The notes: generated by a model from the sequence alone, not told the origin. Shown: positions 18,755 to 28,260, counted from the stretch's first letter. The stretch is DNA of 34,709 bases from an uncultured Bacteroidales bacterium (GCA_903936865.1 CAIZXK010000151.1:1-34709), one strand, 5' to 3'. Numbers and translations: made by a program.

Positions 18755-21658
18755 ATGCAACACTATAAAAATTGGATAATGTATTGCCTTATATTTTTTA
18801 TAAGCATTTCATTACAAGCACAAAAGATTTATAAGTACGAATCTGTACTTAATGACCCGCTTAAAGCAAGAATCTATACTTTAGACAATGGTCTGAAGGT
18901 TTATTTATCAGTTTATAAAAATGCTCCACGAATTCAGGCTTATGTGTCGGTTAAGGTTGGGAGTAAAAACGATCCAAAAGAAACAACTGGTCTTGCCCAC
19001 TATTTTGAACACATGATGTTTAAAGGCACACCTGATTTTGGAACATCCGATTGGGCGAAAGAACAACCATTAATTGCTCAGATTGAGGCTCTATTTGAAA
19101 AATACAGAATTGAAAAAGACAACTCAAAACGTGCAGAAATCTATCATTTAATTGATAGTATTTCTTATGAGGCATCAAAAATTGCCATACCCAATGAATA
19201 TGATAAATTAATGAAAGCTATTGGTTCTCAAGGAACCAATGCAGGTACTTCAAATGATTATACTGTATATATAGAAGATATCCCATCCAATCAACTTGAA
19301 AATTGGGCAATAATTCAGTCAAATCGTTTTAATCATCCGGTTTTGCGGTTATTCCACACAGAATTGGAAACAGTTTATGAAGAAAAAAATATGTCGCTTA
19401 CAAACGATAGTCGCAAAGCCAATGAGGCAATGTTGGCTGGATTATATCCAAATCACCCTTATGGAACACAAACGACTTTAGGTGATGCAGAACATTTAAA
19501 AAACCCATCAATGAAAAATATCCGTGAGTTTTTCGCCAAATATTATGTTCCAAATAATATGGCTGTTGTTATGTCAGGTGATTTTGACCCAGATGAAACC
19601 ATTAAAATAATTGATAAATATTTTGGCAGACTAAAACAAGGAAATCCACAACCATTGGTATTTAAAGCAGAAAAACCTATAACAGAACCCGTGGTTAAAG
19701 AAGTTATTGGTTTGGAGGCAGAAAATGTAAGATTGGCATGGCGTTTTGGAAATGTAAATTCACAGGATGCTTTATTAATTGATATGATTAGTAAAATGCT
19801 TTCAAATGGAAAAGCAGGAATTATTGATGTGAATCTTGAACAAAAACAAAAAACCATGTCTGCCGGTGCATATCCATACCAAATGGTTGATTATGGTTCA
19901 TTGGTTTTATATGGAAATCCCAAAACCAACCAAACGTTAGATCAGGTTAAAGATTTATTGTTGCAGCAAATAGATAGCTTGAAAAATGGAAGATTTCCCA
20001 ATTCACTTATTGAAGCTACAATCAACAATTTAAAATTAAGCGAATTAAAAAGATACGAATCCAATGCAAGTCGTGTAAGAGCAATGTCTTCTGCATTTTT
20101 AAATAATACTTCCTGGGCAAAATCTGTAGCTTACATCAATAATTTAAGTAAAGTTACAAAAAAAGAAATAATAGATTTTGCAAATAAAAATCTAAGAAAT
20201 AATTATGTTCTTGTTTACAAACGACAAGGAAAACCAGAGGAAATTGCAAAAGTAAATAAACCTGCAATTACGCCTATTTTTATCAACAGAAAAGCTGAAT
20301 CTGAATTTCTTAAAACGATAAAGAACAATCAGGTAAAAGAAATCAAACCTGTCTTTTTGGATTATTCAAAAGATTTAACTATCCGAAAATTGGGGAATAC
20401 ACGAATTTTATACAAAGAAAATACAGAAAACAATACATTCAACTTGTATTATTTTTTCAAAATGGGTAGCTATAACGATTTGATGATGGATATGGCAGTT
20501 TCATATTTAAGTTATTTAGGTACAAATAAATATTCACTTGAAGAAATCAACAGAGAATTTTACAATTTAGCTTGTAGTTTTAATGTGTCAAACGGAAACG
20601 ATGAAACTTATGTTTCTATAAGTGGGTTGAGTGAAAATATGGAAAAAGCAGTTTCATTATTAGAGGAACTATTGGCAAATGCAAAACCTGATCAAAATGC
20701 TTTAGACAATCTGATTTCTGATATTTTGAAATCCAGAAAAGATGCTAAAGCAAATCAGCAGAATAATTTCAAAGCTTTAGTTGATTATGCAACCTATGGC
20801 GAAAAATCTCCAGGAAAATACATGCTTAATGAAACTGAACTGAAATCTCTAAAAGCCGAACAATTGGTTCAAAAAATAAAAGGATTGCTAAACTATTCGC
20901 ATGAAATATTATATTATGGAAATACAACACCAGAGAAACTGGAAGCATTGCTTACTAAATATCACAAAGTACCACCTCAGTTTATTCCATATTCATTAGC
21001 CGTAAAATTTATACCCTTGGAAACAAATGATAATAAGGTTTTCTTTTCAAATTATGATTCTAAACAATCTTACTTACAAACTAGTACAAGAGGTGGTTTA
21101 TTTGATGAAAAAATGACTTCTGAAATAAGCTTATATAATGCATATTTTGGAGGAAGTATGAATTCTATTGTTTTTCAGGAATTAAGAGAAAAACGATCAT
21201 TGGCTTATACTGCACGTTCAGCATACAATACACCTGGCGATCCGGATAAATACTATACAAATACAGGTTTTATTGCTACTCAAAATGACAAAGTGATTGA
21301 TGCTTTTGATGCTTATAATGATTTGTTTAACAATATGCCATTAGCAGAAAATGCCTTTAATCTTTCGAAAGAATCCATTATCAGTAAAATAAATACTGAA
21401 AGAATTACAAAAATGGGTGTAATTTGGAATTATCTGAATGCTCAGAAATTTAATCAAACTTACGATATTAGGAAGGATATATATACTAAAACCTCTACTA
21501 TGACAATAAATGATGTAAAATCATTTAATGAAAATTATATTAAAAATAAAAATAAAACATATGTAATTCTTGGAAAAGAAATTGATATGAAATTTAATGC
21601 CCTCGAAAAATATGGTTCAGTTAAGAAATTAACACAAGAAGATATTTTTGGATATTAA
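18755..21658 (+). CDS. M16 family zinc metallopeptidase (insulinase/pitrilysin-like), secreted
   Basis: Signal peptide (LIFFISISLQAQ); inverted zinc motif HYFEHMMFKGT; second M16 domain with LREKRSLAYTARSAY. Confidence 0.95.
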   Translation: MQHYKNWIMYCLIFFISISLQAQKIYKYESVLNDPLKARIYTLDNGLKVYLSVYKNAPRIQAYVSVKVGSKNDPKETTGLAHYFEHMMFKGTPDFGTSDWAKEQPLIAQIEALFEKYRIEKDNSKRAEIYHLIDSISYEASKIAIPNEYDKLMKAIGSQGTNAGTSNDYTVYIEDIPSNQLENWAIIQSNRFNHPVLRLFHTELETVYEEKNMSLTNDSRKANEAMLAGLYPNHPYGTQTTLGDAEHLKNPSMKNIREFFAKYYVPNNMAVVMSGDFDPDETIKIIDKYFGRLKQGNPQPLVFKAEKPITEPVVKEVIGLEAENVRLAWRFGNVNSQDALLIDMISKMLSNGKAGIIDVNLEQKQKTMSAGAYPYQMVDYGSLVLYGNPKTNQTLDQVKDLLLQQIDSLKNGRFPNSLIEATINNLKLSELKRYESNASRVRAMSSAFLNNTSWAKSVAYINNLSKVTKKEIIDFANKNLRNNYVLVYKRQGKPEEIAKVNKPAITPIFINRKAESEFLKTIKNNQVKEIKPVFLDYSKDLTIRKLGNTRILYKENTENNTFNLYYFFKMGSYNDLMMDMAVSYLSYLGTNKYSLEEINREFYNLACSFNVSNGNDETYVSISGLSENMEKAVSLLEELLANAKPDQNALDNLISDILKSRKDAKANQQNNFKALVDYATYGEKSPGKYMLNETELKSLKAEQLVQKIKGLLNYSHEILYYGNTTPEKLEALLTKYHKVPPQFIPYSLAVKFIPLETNDNKVFFSNYDSKQSYLQTSTRGGLFDEKMTSEISLYNAYFGGSMNSIVFQELREKRSLAYTARSAYNTPGDPDKYYTNTGFIATQNDKVIDAFDAYNDLFNNMPLAENAFNLSKESIISKINTERITKMGVIWNYLNAQKFNQTYDIRKDIYTKTSTMTINDVKSFNENYIKNKNKTYVILGKEIDMKFNALEKYGSVKKLTQEDIFGY

Positions 21659-21670
21659 GTTTTTAATTTA

Positions 21671-21717
21671 AAATAAGAAACAGCCATTAATCAAAAACTA
21701 ATGGCTGTTTCTTATTT
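21671..21717. terminator. Terminator hairpin with perfect 19-bp stem
   Basis: AAATAAGAAACAGCCATTA ... TAATGGCTGTTTCTTATTT, 9-nt loop, just after the M16 stop. Confidence 0.83.
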
Positions 21718-21792
21718 AATGTAATCTATAAAACTGTAAATCAATCTTATGAATATTCAAAATATTATAGTAATCTATTTATTTGATTATTT

Positions 21793-21936
21793 CTATTGCT
21801 CAATAGCTCGTTAAACTTTGACAGAGTTTATTCCTGCAAAACAATAATTGATTGATTATTAATATATTATACAACAAAAAGCAACTTTGTCAAAGTTCTC
21901 AATACATGCGAATTATAAAATTTTAACGAAGTATTG
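21793..21936. repeat. Nested inverted repeats in intergenic DNA
   Basis: CTATTG-ct-CAATAG (21793-21806); AACTTTG-a-CAGAGTT (21814-21828); AACTTTG-t-CAAAGTT (21883-21897); CAATAGCTCGTTAAA (21801-21815) is a 13/15 inverted match to TTTAACGAAGTATTG (21922-21936). Confidence 0.6.
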
Positions 21937-22005
21937 TATTGCTTGAATAAAACAATAATAATAAAATTTTTATTTTTCAACATCAAAACAAGGGTAAAAC
22001 GATAC

Positions 22006-22104
22006 AGTGAGTTATTATAGGACTATTTATAATAGTCATTTATATATCTGTATTACTGCTTATTATTTGTTTAATGAATTTTATAGTGAGTTATAATAAC
22101 TCAC
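22006..22104. promoter_or_regulatory. Candidate activator (enhancer) sites upstream of sigma54-like promoter
   Basis: AGTGAGTTATTATA (22006-22019) and AGTGAGTTATAATA (22085-22098) match 13/14; the second lies in perfect dyad GTGAGTTA-TAA-TAACTCAC (22086-22104). A separate dyad GACTATT-tat-AATAGTC is at 22021-22037. Confidence 0.5.
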
Positions 22105-22166
22105 CAGTTTCTTTTACAAATTATACAAAAAATATTATAATACAGAATATCAATTGATAAATAGTT

Positions 22167-22182
22167 TGGCACACATTTTGTA
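22167..22182 (+). promoter_or_regulatory. Sigma54-like (-24/-12) promoter
   Basis: TGGCAC-A-CATT-TTGT-A against consensus TGGCACR-N4-TTGCW, with T in place of C in the -12 GC. Predicted TSS ~22193. Confidence 0.5.
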
Positions 22183-22192
22183 TATAAGAAAT

Positions 22193-22280
22193 TGCTTATT
22201 CAAAATAAGTTAATAATTTTATATTTTATCTTTTATCTTCGAGGGGTTGGGGGCTGTCTATTTAGGCAGCCCTTTTTTTT
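22193..22280 (+). ncRNA. Candidate ~85-90 nt small RNA (alternatively a terminated 5' leader)
   Basis: Between predicted TSS and terminator: 5' hairpin CTTATT-CAA-AATAAG (22195-22209), AU/pyrimidine-rich linker, G-rich GAGGGGTTGG, terminator stem plus T8. No credible ORF. Confidence 0.5.
22251..22280 (+). terminator. GC-rich intrinsic terminator with no upstream ORF
   Basis: GGGCTGTC-tattta-GGCAGCCC-TTTTTTTT; more than 500 nt separates it from the M16 stop, which has its own terminator. Confidence 0.85.
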
Positions 22281-22294
22281 ATCCATTTTTATAT

Positions 22295-22302
22295 TATTTT
22301 TG
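22295..22302 (+). promoter_or_regulatory. Bacteroidota -7 box TATTTTTG for ade
   Basis: TAnnTTTG match 24 nt upstream of ATG 22326, downstream of the 22251-22280 terminator. Confidence 0.5.
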
Positions 22303-22325
22303 CATTCGATTTAAATTTAAAAATT

Positions 22326-23963
22326 ATGATAACAAATAATTACAAGATATCTGGCAATATTGTAGATGTAGTAGCTAAGCGTATATTTAAGGGAATAATT
22401 ACTGTAGAAAATCAAAAAATAATATCAATTGTAGAAAATCAAGATGTAGAAAATCAATATATTATACCTGGTTTAATTGATTCTCATGTTCACATAGAAA
22501 GTTCTATGATTATTCCATCCGAATTTGCACGATTGGCAGTTATTCATGGAACTGTTGCAACTGTTTCTGATCCACATGAAATTGGTAATGTATTAGGAAT
22601 GAATGGTGTAAACTTTATGATAGAAAATGGCAGAAAAGTCCCCTTTAAATTCTTCTTCGGAGCACCATCCTGTGTACCGGCTACTCCGTTTGAAACTTCA
22701 GGAGCAAGTATTGATATTAATGATATTGAAAAATTACTGTCAAACCCTGAAGTTAAATATCTATCAGAAATGATGAACTTTCCAGGTGTACTTTTTGAAG
22801 ACACAGACGTAATGAATAAATTAGCTATTGCAAGAAAATATAAAAAACCCATTGATGGACATGCACCAGGATTAAAGGGAGAAGATGCAAGAAAATATGT
22901 AAAAGCAGGCATAACTACTGATCATGAATGTTTTACTACAGACGAAGCTATTGATAAAATTAATGGTGGTATGAAGATTCAGATTAGGGAAGGAAGTGCT
23001 GCCAAAAACTTTTCTGCTTTAATCGACTTACTTTCAACACATCCAGATGAAGTAATGTTTTGTTCCGATGATAAACATCCTAACGATCTTATGGATGGAC
23101 ATATTAATAAGCTAATAATTAGATCACTAAAATTAGGCTATGATTTAATTAGTGTTCTAAGAGCTTGTACATATATTCCTGTAAAACATTACAATCTTGA
23201 AGTTGGTTTGTTGCAAAATGGAGACTTTGCTGATTTTATTGTAATTGATAATACAGAGGATTTTAATATTTTGGCAACATTTATTAACGGTGAAAAAGTT
23301 GCAGAAAATGGAAAGTCACTTATTAAATCTGTAACAGAATTATCACCAAACTCTTTTAATGCTGATAAGATTTCAACTAATGACATTGCAGTTCCATTTA
23401 CAGGAAAAAAGATAAAAGTAATAAAAGCATTAGAAGGTCAATTAATTACCGAAAAAATCATCATTTTTCCAAAACATGATTCTCAAAATATTTTAAGTGA
23501 TGTCGAAAATGATGTATTAAAAATAGTTGTAATGAATCGCTATCAGAAATCAAAACCAGCAGTTGCTTTTATCAAAGGATTTAATTTAAAGAAAGGGGCA
23601 TTAGCTTCAACTGTAGCACACGACAGCCATAATATTATAGCTATAGGAACTAATGATGAAGATATGGTATCCGCAATTAATTTATTGATTGAATCTAAAG
23701 GTGGAATTTCCATTGCAAACAAATCAGAGAAATATCATCTGCCATTAACAGTTGCCGGCTTAATGTCAAATGAAGATGGATTTGAGGTTGCTCAGAAATA
23801 TGATTTTATGGATAAAAAAGCAAAAGAATTGGGATCCGGTTTGCAAGCTCCATTTATGACCTTATCCTTTATGGCATTGCTTGTTATTCCAGAACTAAAA
23901 CTAAGCGATAAAGGATTATTTGATGGAAATACTTTTAATTTTACAACATTAGAACAAATATAA
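22326..23963 (+). CDS. ade: Adenine deaminase
   Basis: YIIPGLIDSHVHIESSMIIPSEFARLAVIHGTVATVSDPHEIGNVLG; GHAPGLKGEDARKYVKAGITTDHECFT; C-terminal VAHDSHNIIAIGTNDEDM. Confidence 0.97.
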   Translation: MITNNYKISGNIVDVVAKRIFKGIITVENQKIISIVENQDVENQYIIPGLIDSHVHIESSMIIPSEFARLAVIHGTVATVSDPHEIGNVLGMNGVNFMIENGRKVPFKFFFGAPSCVPATPFETSGASIDINDIEKLLSNPEVKYLSEMMNFPGVLFEDTDVMNKLAIARKYKKPIDGHAPGLKGEDARKYVKAGITTDHECFTTDEAIDKINGGMKIQIREGSAAKNFSALIDLLSTHPDEVMFCSDDKHPNDLMDGHINKLIIRSLKLGYDLISVLRACTYIPVKHYNLEVGLLQNGDFADFIVIDNTEDFNILATFINGEKVAENGKSLIKSVTELSPNSFNADKISTNDIAVPFTGKKIKVIKALEGQLITEKIIIFPKHDSQNILSDVENDVLKIVVMNRYQKSKPAVAFIKGFNLKKGALASTVAHDSHNIIAIGTNDEDMVSAINLLIESKGGISIANKSEKYHLPLTVAGLMSNEDGFEVAQKYDFMDKKAKELGSGLQAPFMTLSFMALLVIPELKLSDKGLFDGNTFNFTTLEQI

Positions 23964-24006
23964 ATCTTCTACATATATAAATTATTTGCATTTGTTACTA
24001 TTTTTA

Positions 24007-24014
24007 TATCTTTG
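24007..24014 (+). promoter_or_regulatory. Bacteroidota -7 box TATCTTTG for arsR-like gene
   Basis: TATCTTTG, with TTTG 18 nt upstream (23985-23988), very close to ATG 24028. Confidence 0.6.
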
Positions 24015-24027
24015 CAAAAAATGAAAT

Positions 24028-24321
24028 ATGTCGGAAATTGATATTGAACAATTAGAAATTGTTGCAGCAAGACTTAAATCCATAGCACATCCTATAAGAA
24101 TTGCTATAATCAGTCTCTTACAGGAAAAAGGAAAACTTAGTGTAACAGATATTCACAATATACTTGAAATAGGACAAGCAGTAGCCTCACATCATTTGAA
24201 TATTTTAAAAACAAATGGAATTCTTTCCTGTAAACGCGAGGGAAAACAAATGCATTATACCCTGAAATCAAACAACTTAAACAAAATATTGGAATGTATT
24301 AATAAATGTTCTACGGATTAA
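24028..24321 (+). CDS. ArsR/SmtB family winged-helix regulator
   Basis: LKSIAHPIRIAIISLLQEKGKLSVTDIHNILEIGQAVASHHLNILKTNGILSCKREGKQMHYTL. Confidence 0.93.
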   Translation: MSEIDIEQLEIVAARLKSIAHPIRIAIISLLQEKGKLSVTDIHNILEIGQAVASHHLNILKTNGILSCKREGKQMHYTLKSNNLNKILECINKCSTD

Positions 24322-24327
24322 TACAAC

Positions 24328-24651
24328 TTATAAATTTGATTTGATTTCTAACAGAAACTCTTTAACTTTTTGCAAAGACTTTACAAGCTCATGATTATCC
24401 ACGACTTCTGTTTTGTTTTCATTTAATTTATCTTTAGCTCCTTGTAAAGTAAAACCTCTTTCTTTAACTAAATGATAGATAATATGAAAATTATCTATAT
24501 CTTGCTTGGTAAATAACCTATTACCTTTTTTGTTTTTAAAAGGTTTGATAATCTCAAATTCTTTTTCCCAGAATCTTATTAAAGATGTATTAACATTAAA
24601 TAATTCAGCTACTTCGCCTATAGAATAATAAATTTTTTCTACCATTATCAA
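24328..24651 (-). CDS. MerR family transcriptional regulator
   Basis: YYSIGEVAELFNVNTSLIRFWEKEFEIIKPFKNKKGNRLFTKQDIDNFHIIYHLVKERGFTLQGAKDKL. Confidence 0.93.
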   Translation of the reverse strand: MIMVEKIYYSIGEVAELFNVNTSLIRFWEKEFEIIKPFKNKKGNRLFTKQDIDNFHIIYHLVKERGFTLQGAKDKLNENKTEVVDNHELVKSLQKVKEFLLEIKSNL

Positions 24652-24725
24652 TAATTATAACAAATTCAAAAACAAACAATTTAATTCTATAATATAATAA
24701 TATTTCCTTTAAACATACTATATAA

Positions 24726-25247
24726 TTACCAGTGAAACGCATCTTTATGAAACCAATTATCATGTAATCGTAATACCTGCTCAATAATATCCCTTACACA
24801 TCCATCACCTCCTTTTGCATCTGAAATATAATCTGCAATAGATTTAATTTCAATTGCAGCATCTGAAGGACAAGTGGCAACTCCTACGTTATTCATTACT
24901 TCATAATCTGGAATATCATCACCCATATACAAAACCTGTGATTTATCCAAATTATTATCTACCAAGTATTTATTATATACATCTATTTTCTTTTCAACCC
25001 CAAGAAAAACGTCATTTATTCCTAAGCTATTCATTCTTTGAGACATGGAATCTGATTTTCCTCCAGAAATAATACAAATTCTATATCCTTTTTTAACAGC
25101 GTACTGCAAAGCATATCCATCCTTTACATTTGAAGTTCGTAACTGTTCTTTTTCATTAATTACCAATACCTTACCATCGGTAAGAACACCATCATAATCA
25201 AAAATAAAAGTGGTTACAGTACTTAGTTTTTCTTTATAATTCGACAT
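24726..25247 (-). CDS. HAD phosphatase, KdsC-like (3-deoxy-manno-octulosonate-8-phosphatase)
   Basis: FIFDYDGVLTDGKVLV, IISGGKSDSMSQRMNSLGINDVFLGVEKKIDVY, YMGDDIPDYEVMNNVGVATCPSDA. Confidence 0.91.
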   Translation of the reverse strand: MSNYKEKLSTVTTFIFDYDGVLTDGKVLVINEKEQLRTSNVKDGYALQYAVKKGYRICIISGGKSDSMSQRMNSLGINDVFLGVEKKIDVYNKYLVDNNLDKSQVLYMGDDIPDYEVMNNVGVATCPSDAAIEIKSIADYISDAKGGDGCVRDIIEQVLRLHDNWFHKDAFHW

Positions 25248-25252
25248 ATAAT

Positions 25253-26041
25253 TTATAAGTTAGTATCATAAAAATGATTAATAATATTGTTGCTTAACAG
25301 TTTGTAAATTTTATAATAATTTGGCTTAGATTTTAAAAAATCAAGATGTTTTTTAATTATTTCAGTATCATTGCGTCGTGAAGGACCAGTTATGGCTTCT
25401 TCGGGTTTATGGGTTTGTAATTTTGCAGCGGTTCTTTCAATTAAAGGAAGGAGTAAATTAAAATCCAAGCTGTTTTCTTTAACTATTTCATTAGCTATTA
25501 AATACATGAAACTAGTATAATTAGATGCAAATACAGCTGAAATATGAAGTGTTTTCCTTTGATCAGAACTAATCAAATTTACATTCCCTGAAATCTTTTT
25601 TGCTAAATTTAAAAGTATGAATTCTACACTTTTCGAATTAGACTCTATGCAAATAGGGATATTCGAAAAATTAATTATTTCAAATTTTGAAAATGTTTGA
25701 ATTGGATAAAAAACACCAACATTTTCAGAAATTGAACTTAGTATATTCATTTCTAATGTTCCAGATGTATGAACAACTATTTTATTTTTTAATCTTAATT
25801 TAAAGGAAATATCAGCCAAAGCAGTGTCTGTAACTGAAATTATATACAAATCAGCATTTTGATTTATCTCAGACAAATTATTAGTATAATCTGTTGTAAG
25901 TTTTTCTGCAAGTATTTTTGAAGAATAAATGGAACGACTTACTATCTGGATAATATTAACACCTATGCCATGTAATGCCATAGCAAGATTGGTGGCAAGA
26001 TTACCAGCTCCTATAAAAACTACTGTTGATATACTTTCCAA
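25253..26041 (-). CDS. Rossmann-like NAD(P)-binding protein with DUF2520 C-terminal domain
   Basis: VVFIGAGNLATNLAMALHGIG; C-terminal LHISAVFASNYTSFMYLIA...EEAITGPSRRNDTEIIKKHL typical of DUF2520. Confidence 0.88.
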   Translation of the reverse strand: MESISTVVFIGAGNLATNLAMALHGIGVNIIQIVSRSIYSSKILAEKLTTDYTNNLSEINQNADLYIISVTDTALADISFKLRLKNKIVVHTSGTLEMNILSSISENVGVFYPIQTFSKFEIINFSNIPICIESNSKSVEFILLNLAKKISGNVNLISSDQRKTLHISAVFASNYTSFMYLIANEIVKENSLDFNLLLPLIERTAAKLQTHKPEEAITGPSRRNDTEIIKKHLDFLKSKPNYYKIYKLLSNNIINHFYDTNL

Positions 26042-26091
26042 TTTATAATGTTAAAATACAAAATTAATCAATTTAATTTATCATCAATAAA

Positions 26092-26121
26092 AAACTCGTT
26101 ATTATTTCTAACAACGAGTTT
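26092..26121 (-). terminator. Intrinsic terminator of aspS
   Basis: Minus strand AAACTCGTT...AACGAGTTTTTTA, immediately 3' of aspS. Confidence 0.82.
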
Positions 26122-26142
26122 CCCAAGCAATTGAAATTATAA

Positions 26143-27897
26143 TTATTTATTTATGATTTCTACTTTTAAACATAATTCTTTTAATTGATCATTACTAATC
26201 GCTGAAGGAGAATCACTCATAATATCCCTGCCTGAATTGTTTTTTGGAAATGCTATAAAATCGCGAATACTTTCCGAACCACCAAACAATGAACACAATC
26301 TGTCGAATCCAAAAGCAATACCTCCATGAGGTGGGGCTCCGAATTCAAAAGCATTCATTAAAAATCCAAACTGATTTTGAGCTTCTTCATCACTAAATCC
26401 CAATAATGAAAACATTCTCTTTTGTAAATCTTTATTAAAAATACGAATAGACCCACCTCCTACTTCTACTCCATTAATAACCAAATCATAAGCATTAGCT
26501 CTAACGGCAACTGGATTGTTATCAATCAAAGGAATATCTTCTGGTTTTGGAGAAGTAAATGGATGATGCTTTGCATAAAACCGTTTTGAATCTTCATCCC
26601 ATTCCAATAAGGGAAAATCAACAACCCATAATGGAGCATAAATTTCAGGTTTGCGTAAACCTAAGCGATTACCCATTTCAAGTCTTAACTCGTTAAGTGC
26701 TTTTTGGGTTTTTTCTTCTTTACCTGCTAAAATCAATATTAAATCACCAGGCTGAGCTTTCATTCTTTCGGCCCAAATTTTTAAGTCTTCCGGGGAAAAG
26801 AATTTGTCAACAGATGATTTTATAGTTCCATCCACATTATATCTGGCATATATTAAGCCTGTTGCACCAATCTGAGGTTTTTTAACAAAATCAGTTAATT
26901 CATCCAACTGCTTACGGGTATATTCACTACAAGCCTTTGCATTAATTCCAATAACCAATTCAGCCTCATCAAATATTTTAAATCCTTTATTCTGAACCAA
27001 ACCTGTTAAGTCTTCAAATTTCATATCAAAACGTATATCCGGTTTGTCTGAACCATAATATTTCATGGCATCAGCATAAGATATCCTTGGAAAAGCTTCC
27101 AATTCAATTCCTTTTATTTTTTGGAAAAGATGCTTGGATAAGCCTTCGAAAGTATTTAAAATATCTTCCTGAGTTACGAAAGACATTTCACAATCAATCT
27201 GTGTGAATTCGGGCTGACGATCAGCACGTAAATCTTCATCGCGAAAACATCTTACAATTTGGAAATAACGATCGTAACCGGCTACCATCAGCAATTGTTT
27301 GTATTGCTGAGGAGATTGTGGAAGTGCATAAAATTCTCCGGAATTCATACGAGAAGGTACAACGAAATCGCGAGCACCTTCGGGTGTAGAACGAATAAGA
27401 TAAGGTGTTTCAACTTCAATGAATTTTAAATCATTCAGATAATTACGGGTTTCCATGGAAAGTTGATGTCTCAATTCCAGGTTTCTTCTGACTGGGTTTC
27501 TTCGTAAATCCAGATAACGATATTTCATTCGTAATTCATCACCACCATCTGTATTGTCTTCAATTGTAAAAGGGGGTAATTTAGCCTGATTAAGAATTTC
27601 AATATGATTAACAGTTATTTCTATTTCACCAGTCATCATTTTAAGGTTTTTATTACTCCTTTCGGAAACAATTCCTGTAATTGAAATAACAAATTCTCTT
27701 CCCAATTTGCGGGCTTGTTCGCAAAGTATTGAATTGGTTTCCATATTAAAAACCAATTGAGTTAAACCATAACGGTCGCGAAGATCAACAAAAGTCATTC
27801 CTCCTAAATCTCTTGAACGCTGCACCCAACCACTCAATGTAACTTCCTGATTTATATTTGATAAGTTTAATTCTCCGCAAGTATGTGTTCTAAGCAT
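26143..27897 (-). CDS. aspS: Aspartate--tRNA ligase
   Basis: [78 protein letters not shown]. Class II, bacterial type with GAD insert. Confidence 0.98.
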   Translation of the reverse strand: MLRTHTCGELNLSNINQEVTLSGWVQRSRDLGGMTFVDLRDRYGLTQLVFNMETNSILCEQARKLGREFVISITGIVSERSNKNLKMMTGEIEITVNHIEILNQAKLPPFTIEDNTDGGDELRMKYRYLDLRRNPVRRNLELRHQLSMETRNYLNDLKFIEVETPYLIRSTPEGARDFVVPSRMNSGEFYALPQSPQQYKQLLMVAGYDRYFQIVRCFRDEDLRADRQPEFTQIDCEMSFVTQEDILNTFEGLSKHLFQKIKGIELEAFPRISYADAMKYYGSDKPDIRFDMKFEDLTGLVQNKGFKIFDEAELVIGINAKACSEYTRKQLDELTDFVKKPQIGATGLIYARYNVDGTIKSSVDKFFSPEDLKIWAERMKAQPGDLILILAGKEEKTQKALNELRLEMGNRLGLRKPEIYAPLWVVDFPLLEWDEDSKRFYAKHHPFTSPKPEDIPLIDNNPVAVRANAYDLVINGVEVGGGSIRIFNKDLQKRMFSLLGFSDEEAQNQFGFLMNAFEFGAPPHGGIAFGFDRLCSLFGGSESIRDFIAFPKNNSGRDIMSDSPSAISNDQLKELCLKVEIINK

Positions 27898-28260
27898 TTT
27901 AATTGTTTTTAAGAAAGTGCGAAATTACAAAAAAACACCGATTTATAAAATATGACTAAAAACAGTTTTTTAAAATTTAACAATCAATACATTTAATTAT
28001 TTTTCGAAACAGTAATAATGAAAAACCGTTATATAATGCTGTAAATATGGATATTAAATTTTCATTTTCACAAATAAAATACAATTTTTCAAAGTCAATT
28101 ATAATTGCTTTGGTTATAAAATGTGTTATTAATTAAAAAAATGAAATACTTTTAAACAATAGTAATCCAAGAAGATAACCATGCATTACATCTTATTTTA
28201 TGAATAGAAATATATCAATAAGAAAAAAAATAAAAATCTATGATAAAAAAATATTATTTT

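Noticed and set aside
22141-22325. Purine riboswitch upstream of ade
   Set aside because: I cannot find the conserved purine-aptamer core and paired loops, and the terminator lies upstream of a separate ade -7 box. A cmscan would settle it.
21718-22325. CRISPR array or tRNA/rRNA in the long intergenic region
   Set aside because: No regularly spaced identical repeats, no cloverleaf and no rRNA signatures; only dyads, a promoter-like element and a terminator.
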